From the NCBI RefSeq assembly GCF_025995235.1, contig NZ_BAPT01000036.1, positions 124,001-188,000 on the forward strand: a stretch of DNA of 64,000 nucleotides, given 5' to 3'. This document shows positions 28,077-36,551 of this stretch, piece after piece. Source of the stretch: Ameyamaea chiangmaiensis. GTDB lineage: Bacteria; Pseudomonadota; Alphaproteobacteria; Acetobacterales; Acetobacteraceae. The notes beneath the pieces are model-generated. The model made no database searches, was not told where the DNA came from, and worked only from the letters and a program-made list of their open reading frames with translations. The stretch's first letter is position 1. Each line of letters begins with the position of its first letter. Made by a program: the position numbers and the translations under genes.

Positions 28077-28095
28077 ATTAAGTCTCATTCTTAAT
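28077..28095 (+). promoter_or_regulatory. Palindromic operator candidate upstream of the FhuA-like receptor
   Basis: ATTAAG (28077-28082) and CTTAAT (28090-28095) form a perfect inverted repeat around TCTCATT, in a short AT-rich island 60 bases before the receptor start. The right strand reads AAGAATGAGACTTAA, which agrees with the Fur-like core GAGAATGATTCTCAA at 11 of 15 positions. It may bind Fur or the AraC regulator. Confidence 0.5.
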
Positions 28096-28154
28096 AAGGG
28101 GCGTCGCCGTTCTGTCTCGGCAGGGAACGGTGCTGCCAGGAACACGAGTTGGGT

Positions 28155-30365
28155 ATGCAGCGAAGCACGATTCTTTATACGGCCTTCTTCTCGCTGGCAC
28201 TGTGCGATCTGGCCGCCGCCGCCGATCAGGGACAGACGACCGTCAAGGCCCGCCACGCCACGACCGCGAAGGCCGCCGCCACCCAGACGGCCGTTACCGC
28301 CGACGCTGTAAAGGTCGAGGAACTCGAGGTCAGAGGCCGCAAGGCCTCGACCGTCGCCTCGTCGGCCACGAAATCAAATACGCCTCTGATCGAGACGGCC
28401 CAGTCGGTGACGGTCATTACGCGCGACGAGATGGACGCGCGCGGGGTGCTGACCCTGAACCAGGCCGTGCGGTACGCCGCGGGCATCACCGCCGATACCC
28501 GCGGCGGGGAAGGCACGCGCTACGATCTGTTCGACCTGCGCGGTTTCACCGTGCCGACCTTTCTCGACGGTCTCAAACTTCAGGACAGTCCCACGGGTTT
28601 TGCCGTCGCCCAGACCGATACCTTCCGTCTCGATCGCGTCGAGCTTCTCAAGGGGCCGGCCTCGGCGCTGTATGGTCAGTCCAGCCCCGGCGGCCTGACT
28701 GCCCTGTCCAGCAAGCTGCCGACCGACCAGCGGTTTTATGGCAGCGTCAACACGACCGGCGGCATGTTCGACCTCTATCGCGTCGATGCCGACGTGGGCG
28801 GTTTCGCGACTGACAACGGTCTTGTCCGCTACCGGCTGTATGGAACGGTAAACGGCCAGCACACGCAGCTCAGCAAGACCGGAAGCCGACGTTTCAGTAT
28901 CAGCCCCGCCTTCACGTTCGGGGGCGACGGCCCGACCACGCTGACCCTGTTAGGCAATTACCAGTACGACCCGGAGAGCGGTTCCTATGGCGGCCTGCCG
29001 CTCGTCGGATCCCTGACCCGCGCGTCCTATGGCTACCTGCCGCGAAATTTCTACGACGGCGACGTGCCTTCGGAAAAATTCAATCGCCGACAGGGTTCGA
29101 TCACCTACATCCTCAATCATCGCTTCAACAAGGACTGGAGCTTCAGCACACGCGGCCGGTACGACGACATCCGGACGATCTACCGCAGCGTCTACAACAA
29201 CGGCTATTACGACAGCGACGACGGCAGCAGCGGCGAGATGTTGTCGCGCTCGGCCTACGGCACGAAGGAACACACCTACAACCTCGCGTTCGACAGCCAG
29301 TTCAAGGGCCATGTGCGCACCGGACCGCTGCAACACGTCCTGATGTTCGGATTCGACTACATGCAGCAGACGGCCAACGACAACGAGTCCTACGGCGACG
29401 CGCCCGATCTCGATGTCCTGCACCCCGACTATCACATGCTCATTCCCGCTCTGACGCCGACTGCGGATTACGTGACGAAGTCCCACCAGATCGGCGCGTA
29501 TGGCCAGGACGAAATTCACTGGAAAGGCCTTGTCCTGAACGGCAGCATTCGCAACGACTGGTATCGATCCCACCAGGTGGAATCCCTGTCCCAGACCGAC
29601 ACACGCCAACACGCGGGTCAGATCACGTGGCGTGCCTCGGGCCTCTATCACTTCGACTTCGGCCTGGCACCCTACATCAGCTATTCGACATCGTTCCAGC
29701 CACAGTCGGGCAGTGTGTCCAACGACGGCGGACTGACGGTGCGTCAGGCCAGTCCGTCGCTCGGAAAGCAGCTCGAAGGTGGCGTGAAGTATCAGGTTCC
29801 GGGCACGTCGGTCCTTCTGACCGCCGCGGGCTTCCATATCGAACAGAGCAACGTTCTCGTCTCCGTCGCCAATACTGGCTACAGCGTGCAGAGCGGTCTA
29901 GTACATTCCGACGGGTTCGAGTTCGAGGCGCACGCGGAACCATTCCGCAACGTCATGCTGACGGCGGCTGTCAGTTTCCAGAAACTCAAGGACGATTCGA
30001 CCGGAAAGCCGCTGATCCAGTCGGGCAAGGGCAATGCCTCGCTGTTCGCGTTCTATACGATGCCCAAGGGACCGCTCAAAGGCCTCGGCTTCGGCGGCGG
30101 CATGCGTTATTCGAACAAAGTGTATGGCGGCGAAGCGACCTACGGCAGCGTCTGGCTGCCGCACTACGCCCTGTTCGACGGGTCGCTGACCTATGACCTC
30201 GCGAACTTGTCGCGTTCGCTCCGTGGCTGGAAGGCATCGGCCAGCGTGCGCAACCTGTTCGACAAGCACTATGTCGCCAACTGCTTCGCCTATGGCGCGG
30301 ACGGGGAATATTGCTACTACGGGGAACGCCGGAACGCCCAGGCCAGCATCGGCTTCAGCTGGTAA
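28155..30365 (+). CDS. TonB-dependent siderophore receptor, FhuA-like
   Basis: A 736-residue outer-membrane receptor of the ferrichrome/hydroxamate type. Signal peptide of ~24 residues (FFSLALCDLAAA), TonB-box-like VEELEVRG, plug domain (about 75-200: TPLIETAQSVTVITRDEM, YAAGITADTRGGEGTRYD, RGFTVPTFLDGL, LYGQSSPGG), then a beta barrel ending in GFSW with the C-terminal aromatic. A cysteine pair near the end (ANCFAYGADGEYCYYG) is typical of FhuA-type receptors. ATG 28155 is chosen; TTG 28149 is also in frame. The preceding AraC gene and the palindrome at 28077 suggest regulation. Confidence 0.92.
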   Translation: MQRSTILYTAFFSLALCDLAAAADQGQTTVKARHATTAKAAATQTAVTADAVKVEELEVRGRKASTVASSATKSNTPLIETAQSVTVITRDEMDARGVLTLNQAVRYAAGITADTRGGEGTRYDLFDLRGFTVPTFLDGLKLQDSPTGFAVAQTDTFRLDRVELLKGPASALYGQSSPGGLTALSSKLPTDQRFYGSVNTTGGMFDLYRVDADVGGFATDNGLVRYRLYGTVNGQHTQLSKTGSRRFSISPAFTFGGDGPTTLTLLGNYQYDPESGSYGGLPLVGSLTRASYGYLPRNFYDGDVPSEKFNRRQGSITYILNHRFNKDWSFSTRGRYDDIRTIYRSVYNNGYYDSDDGSSGEMLSRSAYGTKEHTYNLAFDSQFKGHVRTGPLQHVLMFGFDYMQQTANDNESYGDAPDLDVLHPDYHMLIPALTPTADYVTKSHQIGAYGQDEIHWKGLVLNGSIRNDWYRSHQVESLSQTDTRQHAGQITWRASGLYHFDFGLAPYISYSTSFQPQSGSVSNDGGLTVRQASPSLGKQLEGGVKYQVPGTSVLLTAAGFHIEQSNVLVSVANTGYSVQSGLVHSDGFEFEAHAEPFRNVMLTAAVSFQKLKDDSTGKPLIQSGKGNASLFAFYTMPKGPLKGLGFGGGMRYSNKVYGGEATYGSVWLPHYALFDGSLTYDLANLSRSLRGWKASASVRNLFDKHYVANCFAYGADGEYCYYGERRNAQASIGFSW

Positions 30366-30403
30366 AAGGTCCGAACGTTTTGTGGCGGTGTCCCTGTCCG
30401 ATG

Positions 30404-30442
30404 ACCGGGGGCCGCCGCGGGACGCCCCGCCCGCCCCCCGGT
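30404..30442. terminator. Possible hairpin between convergent receptor and lldD
   Basis: ACCGGGGG (30404-30411) pairs with CCCCCGGT (30435-30442) across a GC-rich loop in the 91-base gap between converging genes. No T run follows on either strand, so only the position and stem suggest a terminator. Confidence 0.35.
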
Positions 30443-30456
30443 GATGGCATGCGGCC

Positions 30457-31608
30457 CTAGATCGGCCGGTTCACCTCGCGCTCCAGCGTCTCGCGCGAAA
30501 TTTCGGCGATCGTCCGGGCCCCGGTCAGCGTCATCGCGACGCGGAGTTCCTTGTCCATCAGGTCCAGCAGGCGCACGACGCCCCGGCCACCCGCCGCTGA
30601 CAGCGCATAGGCGAAACTGCGCCCCAGCATGACCGCATCGGCCCCAAGGGCGAGCATCCGCGCGATGTCGAGACCCGATCGCACGCCTGAATCGGCCAGA
30701 ATCGCCAACTCCCCCTTCACCGCATCGGCAATGGGCGGCAGCGCCCGGCAACTGGACAGCACACCGTCGAGCTGCCGCCCGCCATGGTTGGACACGACCA
30801 GACCGTCCGCGCCGAACCGCACCGCGTCACGCGCGTCGTCGGGGTCGAGAATCCCCTTGAGGATCATCGGCCCGTCCCAGAAATCGCGGATCCATTGCAA
30901 ATCTTTCCAACTGATCGACGGGTCGAAATTGCGCGCAAGCTGGCCGATATAATCGTCCAGCGGCAGCGGTTGCCCGCGATAGGCGGAGATATTGCCAAGG
31001 TCATGCGGACGCCCGCGCACGCCGACGTCCCACGCCCAGTGCGGATGCGTGACCGCCTGCGCATAGCGCCGCCATGCCGCGAACGGGCCCGACATGCCGG
31101 AATGGGCGTCACGATAGCGCGCGCCAGGCGTGGGCATGTCGACGGTGAACACAAGCGTGGTGATGCCCGCCGCCTTCGCGCGCTCCAGCACATTGCGCAT
31201 GAAGCCCCGATCCTTGAGCACATAGAGCTGGAACCAGATCGGCGCCGGGCTGCGCGCCTGAACCTCCTCGATCGGACAGACCGACACGGTCGAGAGCGTA
31301 TAGGGGATGTTCTTGAACGCCGCCGCGCGCGCGGCCTGTACCTCCCCCCGACGGGCGAACATGCCGGTCAGGCCGACGGGCGCCAGGGCGGCGGGAAACG
31401 CCCAGTCGCGGCCGAACAGGGTGATATCGGTGCGCAGCCCGTCGACGTTGCGCAGGATACGCTGGCGGAGCGCCAGGTCGGCAAGGTCGGCCGTATTGCG
31501 ATGGAGCGTATGTTCGTCATACGCGCCACCATCGATATAGTGGAACAGGAAGGGCGGCAGCCGGCGGCGCGCGGCCTCGCGGTAATCCTTGGCCGACGAG
31601 ACGATCAT
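30457..31608 (-). CDS. lldD: FMN-dependent L-lactate dehydrogenase
   Basis: Oxidises L-lactate to pyruvate and feeds electrons to quinone at the inner membrane. The 383-residue FMN-dependent alpha-hydroxy-acid dehydrogenase has the N-terminal LPPFLFHYIDGGAYDE, substrate-binding LYVLKDR, the catalytic SNHGGRQLDG with His275 (same number as E. coli LldD), and FMN-phosphate-binding ADSGVRSGLDI and LGRSFAYAL. A related mandelate or glycolate oxidase cannot be fully excluded. It is divergent from the DUF3311 gene. Confidence 0.92.
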   Translation of the reverse strand: MIVSSAKDYREAARRRLPPFLFHYIDGGAYDEHTLHRNTADLADLALRQRILRNVDGLRTDITLFGRDWAFPAALAPVGLTGMFARRGEVQAARAAAFKNIPYTLSTVSVCPIEEVQARSPAPIWFQLYVLKDRGFMRNVLERAKAAGITTLVFTVDMPTPGARYRDAHSGMSGPFAAWRRYAQAVTHPHWAWDVGVRGRPHDLGNISAYRGQPLPLDDYIGQLARNFDPSISWKDLQWIRDFWDGPMILKGILDPDDARDAVRFGADGLVVSNHGGRQLDGVLSSCRALPPIADAVKGELAILADSGVRSGLDIARMLALGADAVMLGRSFAYALSAAGGRGVVRLLDLMDKELRVAMTLTGARTIAEISRETLEREVNRPI

Positions 31609-31812
31609 GGCGTTTCCTTTCCTGTGTTATGGGCCCGGTTGCGGGCCCCGGAGTGTGGCGCTGCTCCGGCCGGGCGGACAAGCCCCGCCCCGAGCCCTGC
31701 CCGCAGCCCGGCCACGCCCGGACACGTCGGCCGTGTCGAAAAGGCATGACAGATCGTTTCGGGCATGATGTGATAACCATATCGATAGCGCATCAACGCA
31801 TGAGGGGCAGGC

Positions 31813-32019
31813 ATGTCGGCTTGGCGATACGCGATGGGGCTCGGTCTTCCGGCCCTGGCGATCATGGTGGGGGAATATGGGCTGAGCGACATGCGCACGA
31901 CGCTGTTGGGCATGCCCGTCGTTCTGGTGTGGATCACCGCATGGATGGTGCTGACCAGTGGTTGCCTGGGTGTCTGCTGGCTGGTCTGGGACCGCGACGG
32001 GGTCGAAGATCCAGCCTGA
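31813..32019 (+). CDS. DUF3311-like small membrane protein
   Basis: A 68-residue protein with two membrane segments (about 5-23 and 31-57). The second half, LGMPVVLVWITAWMVLTSGC, resembles DUF3311. That family normally precedes a sodium:solute symporter and is thought to be its small subunit; here no symporter follows, so the protein is an orphan. GAGGGGCAGGC is a good ribosome binding site before ATG 31813. Convergent with ybaK, 10 bases away. Confidence 0.7.
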   Translation: MSAWRYAMGLGLPALAIMVGEYGLSDMRTTLLGMPVVLVWITAWMVLTSGCLGVCWLVWDRDGVEDPA

Positions 32020-32029
32020 CGTCCGCCGT

Positions 32030-32509
32030 TCAGGTGACCAGGTCGGCCGAGTTCGCCCCAAGACATGCGACAGCATCCGCCGGTGCGAGCCGCACCAGAT
32101 AACCGCGTTGGCCGCCGTTGATATAGACCTGATCCTCGGTCAAGGCAGCGGCTTCGAACGCGGTCGGCACCTGCTTTTTCTGCCCGAACGGGCTGATGCC
32201 ACCGACACGATAGCCGGTCGAGCGCTCCGCGTCCGCGGGCTTCATCATCTGCGCGGCCTTGCCCCCGAAGGCGGCAGCGACCTTCTTCATCGACAGCTCG
32301 CGATCCGATGGCACGACAAGGCACACTGCCCTGCCGTCCACCAGCGCCATCAGGGTCTTGAGCACGCATGACGGCGCAGCGCCCACCGCCTCGGCCGCCT
32401 GCAGGGCAACGCGATCGGCATCCGCGTCGTAGGTGTAAACATGTGCGGTGAAGGCAATGCCGGCCTTGGACAGAACCTGTGCGGCGCGGGTGGCGGCGAG
32501 CTTGGACAT
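32030..32509 (-). CDS. ybaK: Aminoacyl-tRNA deacylase, YbaK/EbsC family
   Basis: Hydrolyses mischarged Cys-tRNA(Pro) in trans. The 159-residue YbaK/ProX-type domain shows VLKTLMALVDG (with the conserved lysine), VPSDRELSMKKVAAAFGGK, and YRVGGISPFGQKK. Start ATG 32509; a longer in-frame start at 32602 would add residues without homology. Upstream of it on the same strand is dinB. Confidence 0.9.
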   Translation of the reverse strand: MSKLAATRAAQVLSKAGIAFTAHVYTYDADADRVALQAAEAVGAAPSCVLKTLMALVDGRAVCLVVPSDRELSMKKVAAAFGGKAAQMMKPADAERSTGYRVGGISPFGQKKQVPTAFEAAALTEDQVYINGGQRGYLVRLAPADAVACLGANSADLVT

Positions 32510-32604
32510 ACCCGCAGGTTTATCCCGATCCACCCGGCGGGAAAAGGCGCGGCCATGCGGAGCAGGTCGCGCATAGGGCATGGCGGACCCGCGCGGCCGC
32601 ACCG

Positions 32605-33690
32605 TTACAGCAGACGCATCTGATCGGCAGTGTCCGCCGCGTCCTGCCCCAGACCGGACAGGGCGACCCCCAGCAGACGCACGCCCTGCCCGTCCGGCAA
32701 CGCCGTGCGCAACAGGGCCAGCGCCGTGTCGCGCAGGTCGGCCTCGCCGGTCCAGGGTCGCTCACCGGAGCGGCTGCGGGTCACCGACCGGAAATTGCTG
32801 TAGCGCACCTTGACCGTCACACCCCGCGCGCGCAGGCCGCGCGCCTGAGCCTGATCCCAGACCTTGGCACACAGCGCGACGAGTACCTGATCCATCTCCG
32901 GCACGGTCATCAGGTCGCGCTCGAACGTCGTCTCCGAGCCCAGCGACTTGCGAGGACGATCAACCACCACCGGGCGGTCATCGCGACCGCGCGCAATATC
33001 GTAATAGAACTGCCCCGCCTTGCCGAAATGATGCACCAGAAACGCAAGGGTCTGCCGGCGGAGGTCCAGCCCCGTCATCAGGCCCAGCGCCTGCATCCGC
33101 CGCGCCGTGGCGGGCCCGATGCCGTGGAACGCCTCCACCGGCAGCGTTTCGACGAAACGTGGGCCAAGATGGGGCGGAATGACGAACAGCCCGTCCGGCT
33201 TGCGCTGGTCCGACGCCAGCTTGGCGAGAAAGCGGTTATACGACACGCCGGCGGACGCGGTCAGCGCGGTCTCGCGCAGAATGGCGGCGCGGATATCCTG
33301 CGCAATGGCCGTCGCCGACCCCAGATCGACCAGCGGCCGGGTGACGTCCAGCGTCGCCTCGTCCAGCGAAAGCGGCTGGATCAGGGGCGTGTAGCGGGCA
33401 AAGATCGCGTGAATCTGGCGCGAGACGGCGCGATAGGCGTCAAAGCGGGGCGGGACGAAAATCAGCGCGGGGCATTTGCGCCGCGCGATGCTGGCCGGCA
33501 TGGCCGACCGCACGCCGAACCGCCGGGCCTCGTAACTCGCCGCCGCGACGACGCCCCGCGCGCGGGTGCCTCCCACGGCCAGCGGCCTGCCGCGCAGGGA
33601 TGGGTCATCGCGCTGCTCCACGGACGCATAGAACGCGTCCATATCCACATGGATGATCCGTCGCGCGTCCGGTTCGTGGCCTTCGCTCAT
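32605..33690 (-). CDS. dinB: DNA polymerase IV
   Basis: Y-family translesion polymerase. Catalytic motifs VDMDAFYASVEQ and SLDEATLDVT carry the metal-binding acidic residues; GVSYNRFLAKLASD and the helix-hairpin-helix segment GIGPATARRM follow, and the little-finger domain (about 240-345) is complete. It ends in DQMRLL, a plausible sliding-clamp-binding tail. ATG 33690 is chosen; a GTG two codons upstream (33696) is in frame. 361 residues. No LexA box was recognised upstream by eye. Confidence 0.94.
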   Translation of the reverse strand: MSEGHEPDARRIIHVDMDAFYASVEQRDDPSLRGRPLAVGGTRARGVVAAASYEARRFGVRSAMPASIARRKCPALIFVPPRFDAYRAVSRQIHAIFARYTPLIQPLSLDEATLDVTRPLVDLGSATAIAQDIRAAILRETALTASAGVSYNRFLAKLASDQRKPDGLFVIPPHLGPRFVETLPVEAFHGIGPATARRMQALGLMTGLDLRRQTLAFLVHHFGKAGQFYYDIARGRDDRPVVVDRPRKSLGSETTFERDLMTVPEMDQVLVALCAKVWDQAQARGLRARGVTVKVRYSNFRSVTRSRSGERPWTGEADLRDTALALLRTALPDGQGVRLLGVALSGLGQDAADTADQMRLL

Positions 33691-33728
33691 TGCCACGCAT
33701 TATCGCCAACCAAAGGAACAAAACAAGA

Positions 33729-34118
33729 TCATACAACACCCGCCGCGCTGTTCAGCATCTGGAATTTCGCCATCTCCGGCTGATGCCGAAACAGGAAGAG
33801 CATGTAGTAATCGCGGTAGTGGCGCTTGTTACGCGCGACGCGGGCATAAAACGGATAGATTGTGCGTGGCCCGTCAAAGCCGGGGGGCGCGGGATAGGTG
33901 TCCACGATGCATGTGGCCCGGAACAGAGGCTTGTACAGCGCGCTGTCCGACCCGGGCACCTCGGCGACATAATGCAGGTGCCGACGGAAATCCTTCAGCC
34001 GCGCGGGCAGCACGAACACCATGTCCTTTTCGATAAACGCGGCCCCCGTGGACGGACGGGTGCGGTAACGAAGGTCGTCCGGCATGTCGGAGAAAAACGA
34101 ATAGCCCTGAACGATCAT
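33729..34118 (-). CDS. Protein of unknown function (129 aa)
   Basis: I do not recognise the family. The product is aromatic-rich, with many Tyr, Phe and Arg residues (for example YRDYYMLFLFRH near residue 100), no signal peptide and no clear membrane segment. The start ATG 34118 has only a weak upstream site. It sits upstream of dinB on the same strand with a 38-base gap and is divergent from epmA, so it may share the dinB transcript. Confidence 0.6.
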   Translation of the reverse strand: MIVQGYSFFSDMPDDLRYRTRPSTGAAFIEKDMVFVLPARLKDFRRHLHYVAEVPGSDSALYKPLFRATCIVDTYPAPPGFDGPRTIYPFYARVARNKRHYRDYYMLFLFRHQPEMAKFQMLNSAAGVV

Positions 34119-34246
34119 CGCGCTCCCTCCACGTCCGCTGCCTCCCGGCCGGCGGGGTTATGTCACACCCGGCGACGCAGGCCCAATCGGGCCACGGTCG
34201 TTTTCCGCTCTGGCCCTTCGGGGCGCGTACACGGCATGATGGTGCG

Positions 34247-35296
34247 ATGACCGACCATACTGCCGCCACCCCAGGCCACGACCCCGGCGGGATCGCCGAC
34301 CGTCTGCCGCTTCTGCGCCGCCGGGCCCTGATGACGCGCGGCGTTCGCGCCTTTTTCGACGCGCGCGACTATCTGGAGGTGGAAACCCCGTTCGCCGTCC
34401 CCACCCCCGGCGAGGAAGTGCATCTGTGCGCGTTTCGCACGGAGCGCGAGGGACCAGACGGCCGTCGCACACCACTGTTCCTGCACACCAGCCCTGAATT
34501 CGCGATGAAGCGGATCGTCGCGGCCACCGGCGTGCCGGTCTTCCAGCTCGCCCGCGTCTGGCGCAACGGCGAGGCGAGCGCCCTGCACGCGCCCGAGTTC
34601 ACGATGCTGGAGTGGTATCGCCCCCGCGCCGACCTCGCCAGTCTGATGGACGAGACCGAGGCCCTGCTCCGCTGCGTCCTGCCGCCGACGGTGCCCCATG
34701 CCGATGGGCCGATCGACATCGCCGGACCGTTCGAGCGCCTGACGCTTCAGGACGCCTTCGCGCGCCATGTCGGGGCCGACCTGCTGGGCACGATCGACGA
34801 CGCCGATGCGCTGGCGGCCCAGTCCGGCACGACCCTGCGCGCGGGCGAGACGTGGGAGGACCTGTTTTTCCGCCTGCTGCTTGAACGGATCGAGCCCGTG
34901 ATCGGACGCGCGCGTCCCACGTTCCTGACGCACTGGCCCGCACCACAGGCCGCCCTCGCCCGGCGGGACCCGGTCGATCCGCGCGCGGCGTTGCGATTCG
35001 AGCTGTATGCAGGCGGCATCGAACTGGCCAACGCGTTCGAGGAACTGACCGACCCGGTCGAACAGCGCACCCGCTTTACCGAGGACCGGGAACGGCGCGC
35101 GGCACTCTATCCCGACGATCCACGACGCGACTGGCCGATGGACGAGGCGCTGCTGGCGGCACTGGGCGCCATGCCGCCCTGTTCGGGCATCGCGCTGGGG
35201 TTCGACCGACTGGTCATGCTGGCTTGCGCGGCCCCGCGCCTGACCGACATCCTGTGGCTGGGTGGAGAATCTATCGCCGGACTGAAAGAATCGTAA
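34247..35296 (+). CDS. epmA: Elongation factor P lysine--tRNA-ligase-like modifying enzyme (EpmA)
   Basis: A truncated class II lysyl-tRNA synthetase paralogue that attaches (R)-beta-lysine to elongation factor P. The 349-residue protein lacks the tRNA anticodon-binding domain and keeps class II motif 2 (FQLARVWRNGE, then HAPEFTMLEWYR) and motif 3 (GIALGFDRLVMLA). Start ATG 34247. The usual partners efp and epmB are not in this window, so their presence elsewhere is assumed. Confidence 0.93.
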   Translation: MTDHTAATPGHDPGGIADRLPLLRRRALMTRGVRAFFDARDYLEVETPFAVPTPGEEVHLCAFRTEREGPDGRRTPLFLHTSPEFAMKRIVAATGVPVFQLARVWRNGEASALHAPEFTMLEWYRPRADLASLMDETEALLRCVLPPTVPHADGPIDIAGPFERLTLQDAFARHVGADLLGTIDDADALAAQSGTTLRAGETWEDLFFRLLLERIEPVIGRARPTFLTHWPAPQAALARRDPVDPRAALRFELYAGGIELANAFEELTDPVEQRTRFTEDRERRAALYPDDPRRDWPMDEALLAALGAMPPCSGIALGFDRLVMLACAAPRLTDILWLGGESIAGLKES

Positions 35297-35399
35297 CCAA
35301 TCGTCCCTCCGGGGGAACGGGGCTTGTTCTTTGCGCGTCATAAGGGAAAAGTAGCGCCTTGTTTTCGTTCGACCACCGGTGGTCCGGAGTGCCTGCGTC

Positions 35400-35837
35400 A
35401 TGACCCTTATCCGGCTTGTTCCCCTCGTGGCACTTCTTGCGCTGACCGCGTGCGAGACGCCCAGTCCCAAGCAGCGTCGCCTGCTCGATTCGATGGTCGG
35501 CCAGCCCGAGGTCAGCCTGATCCGGCAGTTCGGCGTGCCGACACGCACGTTCTCGGCCAACGGGCACAACTTCCTGGCCTATGTCGACAACCAGACGTCC
35601 TATTACTCCGGCGGCGGGTCCGGCTGGGGTTGGGGCTGGGGTGGCGGCGGATGGGGCTGGGGCGGTCCTGGATGGGGCGGTGGCTGGGGCGGCTGGGGTA
35701 GCGGCTACGGCATGGGTGGCCCCGGCGGATGGGGTGGTGGATGGGGCGGCAGCACCTACAGCTCCAGCTGTCAGACCACGTTCGAGGTTATCGACGGCAA
35801 GGTCAGCGCCTGGACGATGCGGGGCGACGGATGCTGA
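35400..35837 (+). CDS. Gly/Trp-rich lipoprotein
   Basis: A 145-residue lipoprotein with a signal peptide ending in the lipobox ALTAC (mature Cys near residue 18). After a domain of ~50 residues (LIRQFGVPTRTFSANG, typical of short envelope lipoproteins) comes a striking segment, about residues 69-120, built almost entirely from Gly and Trp (GWGWGWGGGGWGWGG and similar), then a C-terminal domain with two cysteines (SSSCQ and GDGC). ATG 35400 begins the signal. Its stop overlaps the next lipoprotein gene by 7 bases, so the two are coupled. Confidence 0.78.
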   Translation: MTLIRLVPLVALLALTACETPSPKQRRLLDSMVGQPEVSLIRQFGVPTRTFSANGHNFLAYVDNQTSYYSGGGSGWGWGWGGGGWGWGGPGWGGGWGGWGSGYGMGGPGGWGGGWGGSTYSSSCQTTFEVIDGKVSAWTMRGDGC

Positions 35838-36511
35838 CGCCGCGCAGGGTCAGCCTGCCCGCGGCCCTCGCCCTTCTGGCCGCCCTCACCGCATGCGAAA
35901 GCGACGCCCATCAGGACTCGCTCGGGGTCCAGTCGCGCCTTCATGCCGATATCCTGCCCACCAATTCGGTCGCGCATGCCTACCATCCGCGCGGCGGCGA
36001 CGCGCCGGACAGCCCGATCGCCTACACGGCGCCGGCAAGCCCGTCTTTCGCGGACCGCCCGCTGGATGAAAACCTGCGCGCTTCCATCGAACTCGCCGAT
36101 TACGTGCATGGTCTGGACCGCACCGGGCTGATGACCCGCCTCGCGCGATCTGGGCCGTTCACGGTGTTCGCCATTCCCAACGAGGCGCTGGAAACCTACG
36201 CCGGGGCCACGCCCCCCGCGCAGCTGTTCGCCGCGTCCCGCTTGCCGGCCATGACCCGGCTTCTGGGCTACACCATCGTGCGGGGCCGTTGGACGGAGGC
36301 CCGATTGCGCAAGGCCATCGCACGCGGCAGGATGGGGGCCATCGCCCTGCCTACCGCGTCCGGCGATCTTCTGACGATCCAGACCGAGCGCGGAACCGGC
36401 CAGTTGCTGCTGGCCAATGCGCGCGGCGCCACCAACCGGCTGTGGGTGCGCGACCTCGCGCAATCCAACGGGGTTCTGTACCTCACCCAGTCGGTCCTGC
36501 CGCCGGGTTGA
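35831..36511 (+). CDS. Fasciclin-domain lipoprotein
   Basis: A 226-residue lipoprotein: lipobox LAALTAC at about residue 22, then a linker, then one fasciclin (FAS1) domain (about 90-225) with SGPFTVFAIPNEALE and the C-terminal NGVLYLTQSVLPPG. FAS1 domains mediate adhesion or protein contacts at the cell surface. ATG 35831 overlaps the stop of the upstream Gly/Trp-rich lipoprotein, so both lipoproteins are probably made together. Confidence 0.85.
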   Translation: MLTPRRVSLPAALALLAALTACESDAHQDSLGVQSRLHADILPTNSVAHAYHPRGGDAPDSPIAYTAPASPSFADRPLDENLRASIELADYVHGLDRTGLMTRLARSGPFTVFAIPNEALETYAGATPPAQLFAASRLPAMTRLLGYTIVRGRWTEARLRKAIARGRMGAIALPTASGDLLTIQTERGTGQLLLANARGATNRLWVRDLAQSNGVLYLTQSVLPPG

Positions 36512-36551
36512 CCCCGCGGCCCCCACCGCGCACGCCGGGGACGAACGCGCG

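Noticed and set aside
31630..31665. GGGCCC-flanked hairpin upstream of lldD as a terminator
   Set aside because: GGGCCC is itself a palindrome, the loop is short, there is no T run, and the position is between divergent starts.
32479..33783. Plus-strand frame opposite dinB
   Set aside because: The opposite strand carries complete DNA polymerase IV motifs; this frame has none of its own.
35600..35760. Repetitive GGTGG/TGGGG DNA taken for a CRISPR-like or tandem repeat array
   Set aside because: The period is irregular and it is explained by the Gly and Trp codons of the lipoprotein gene; there are no spacers.
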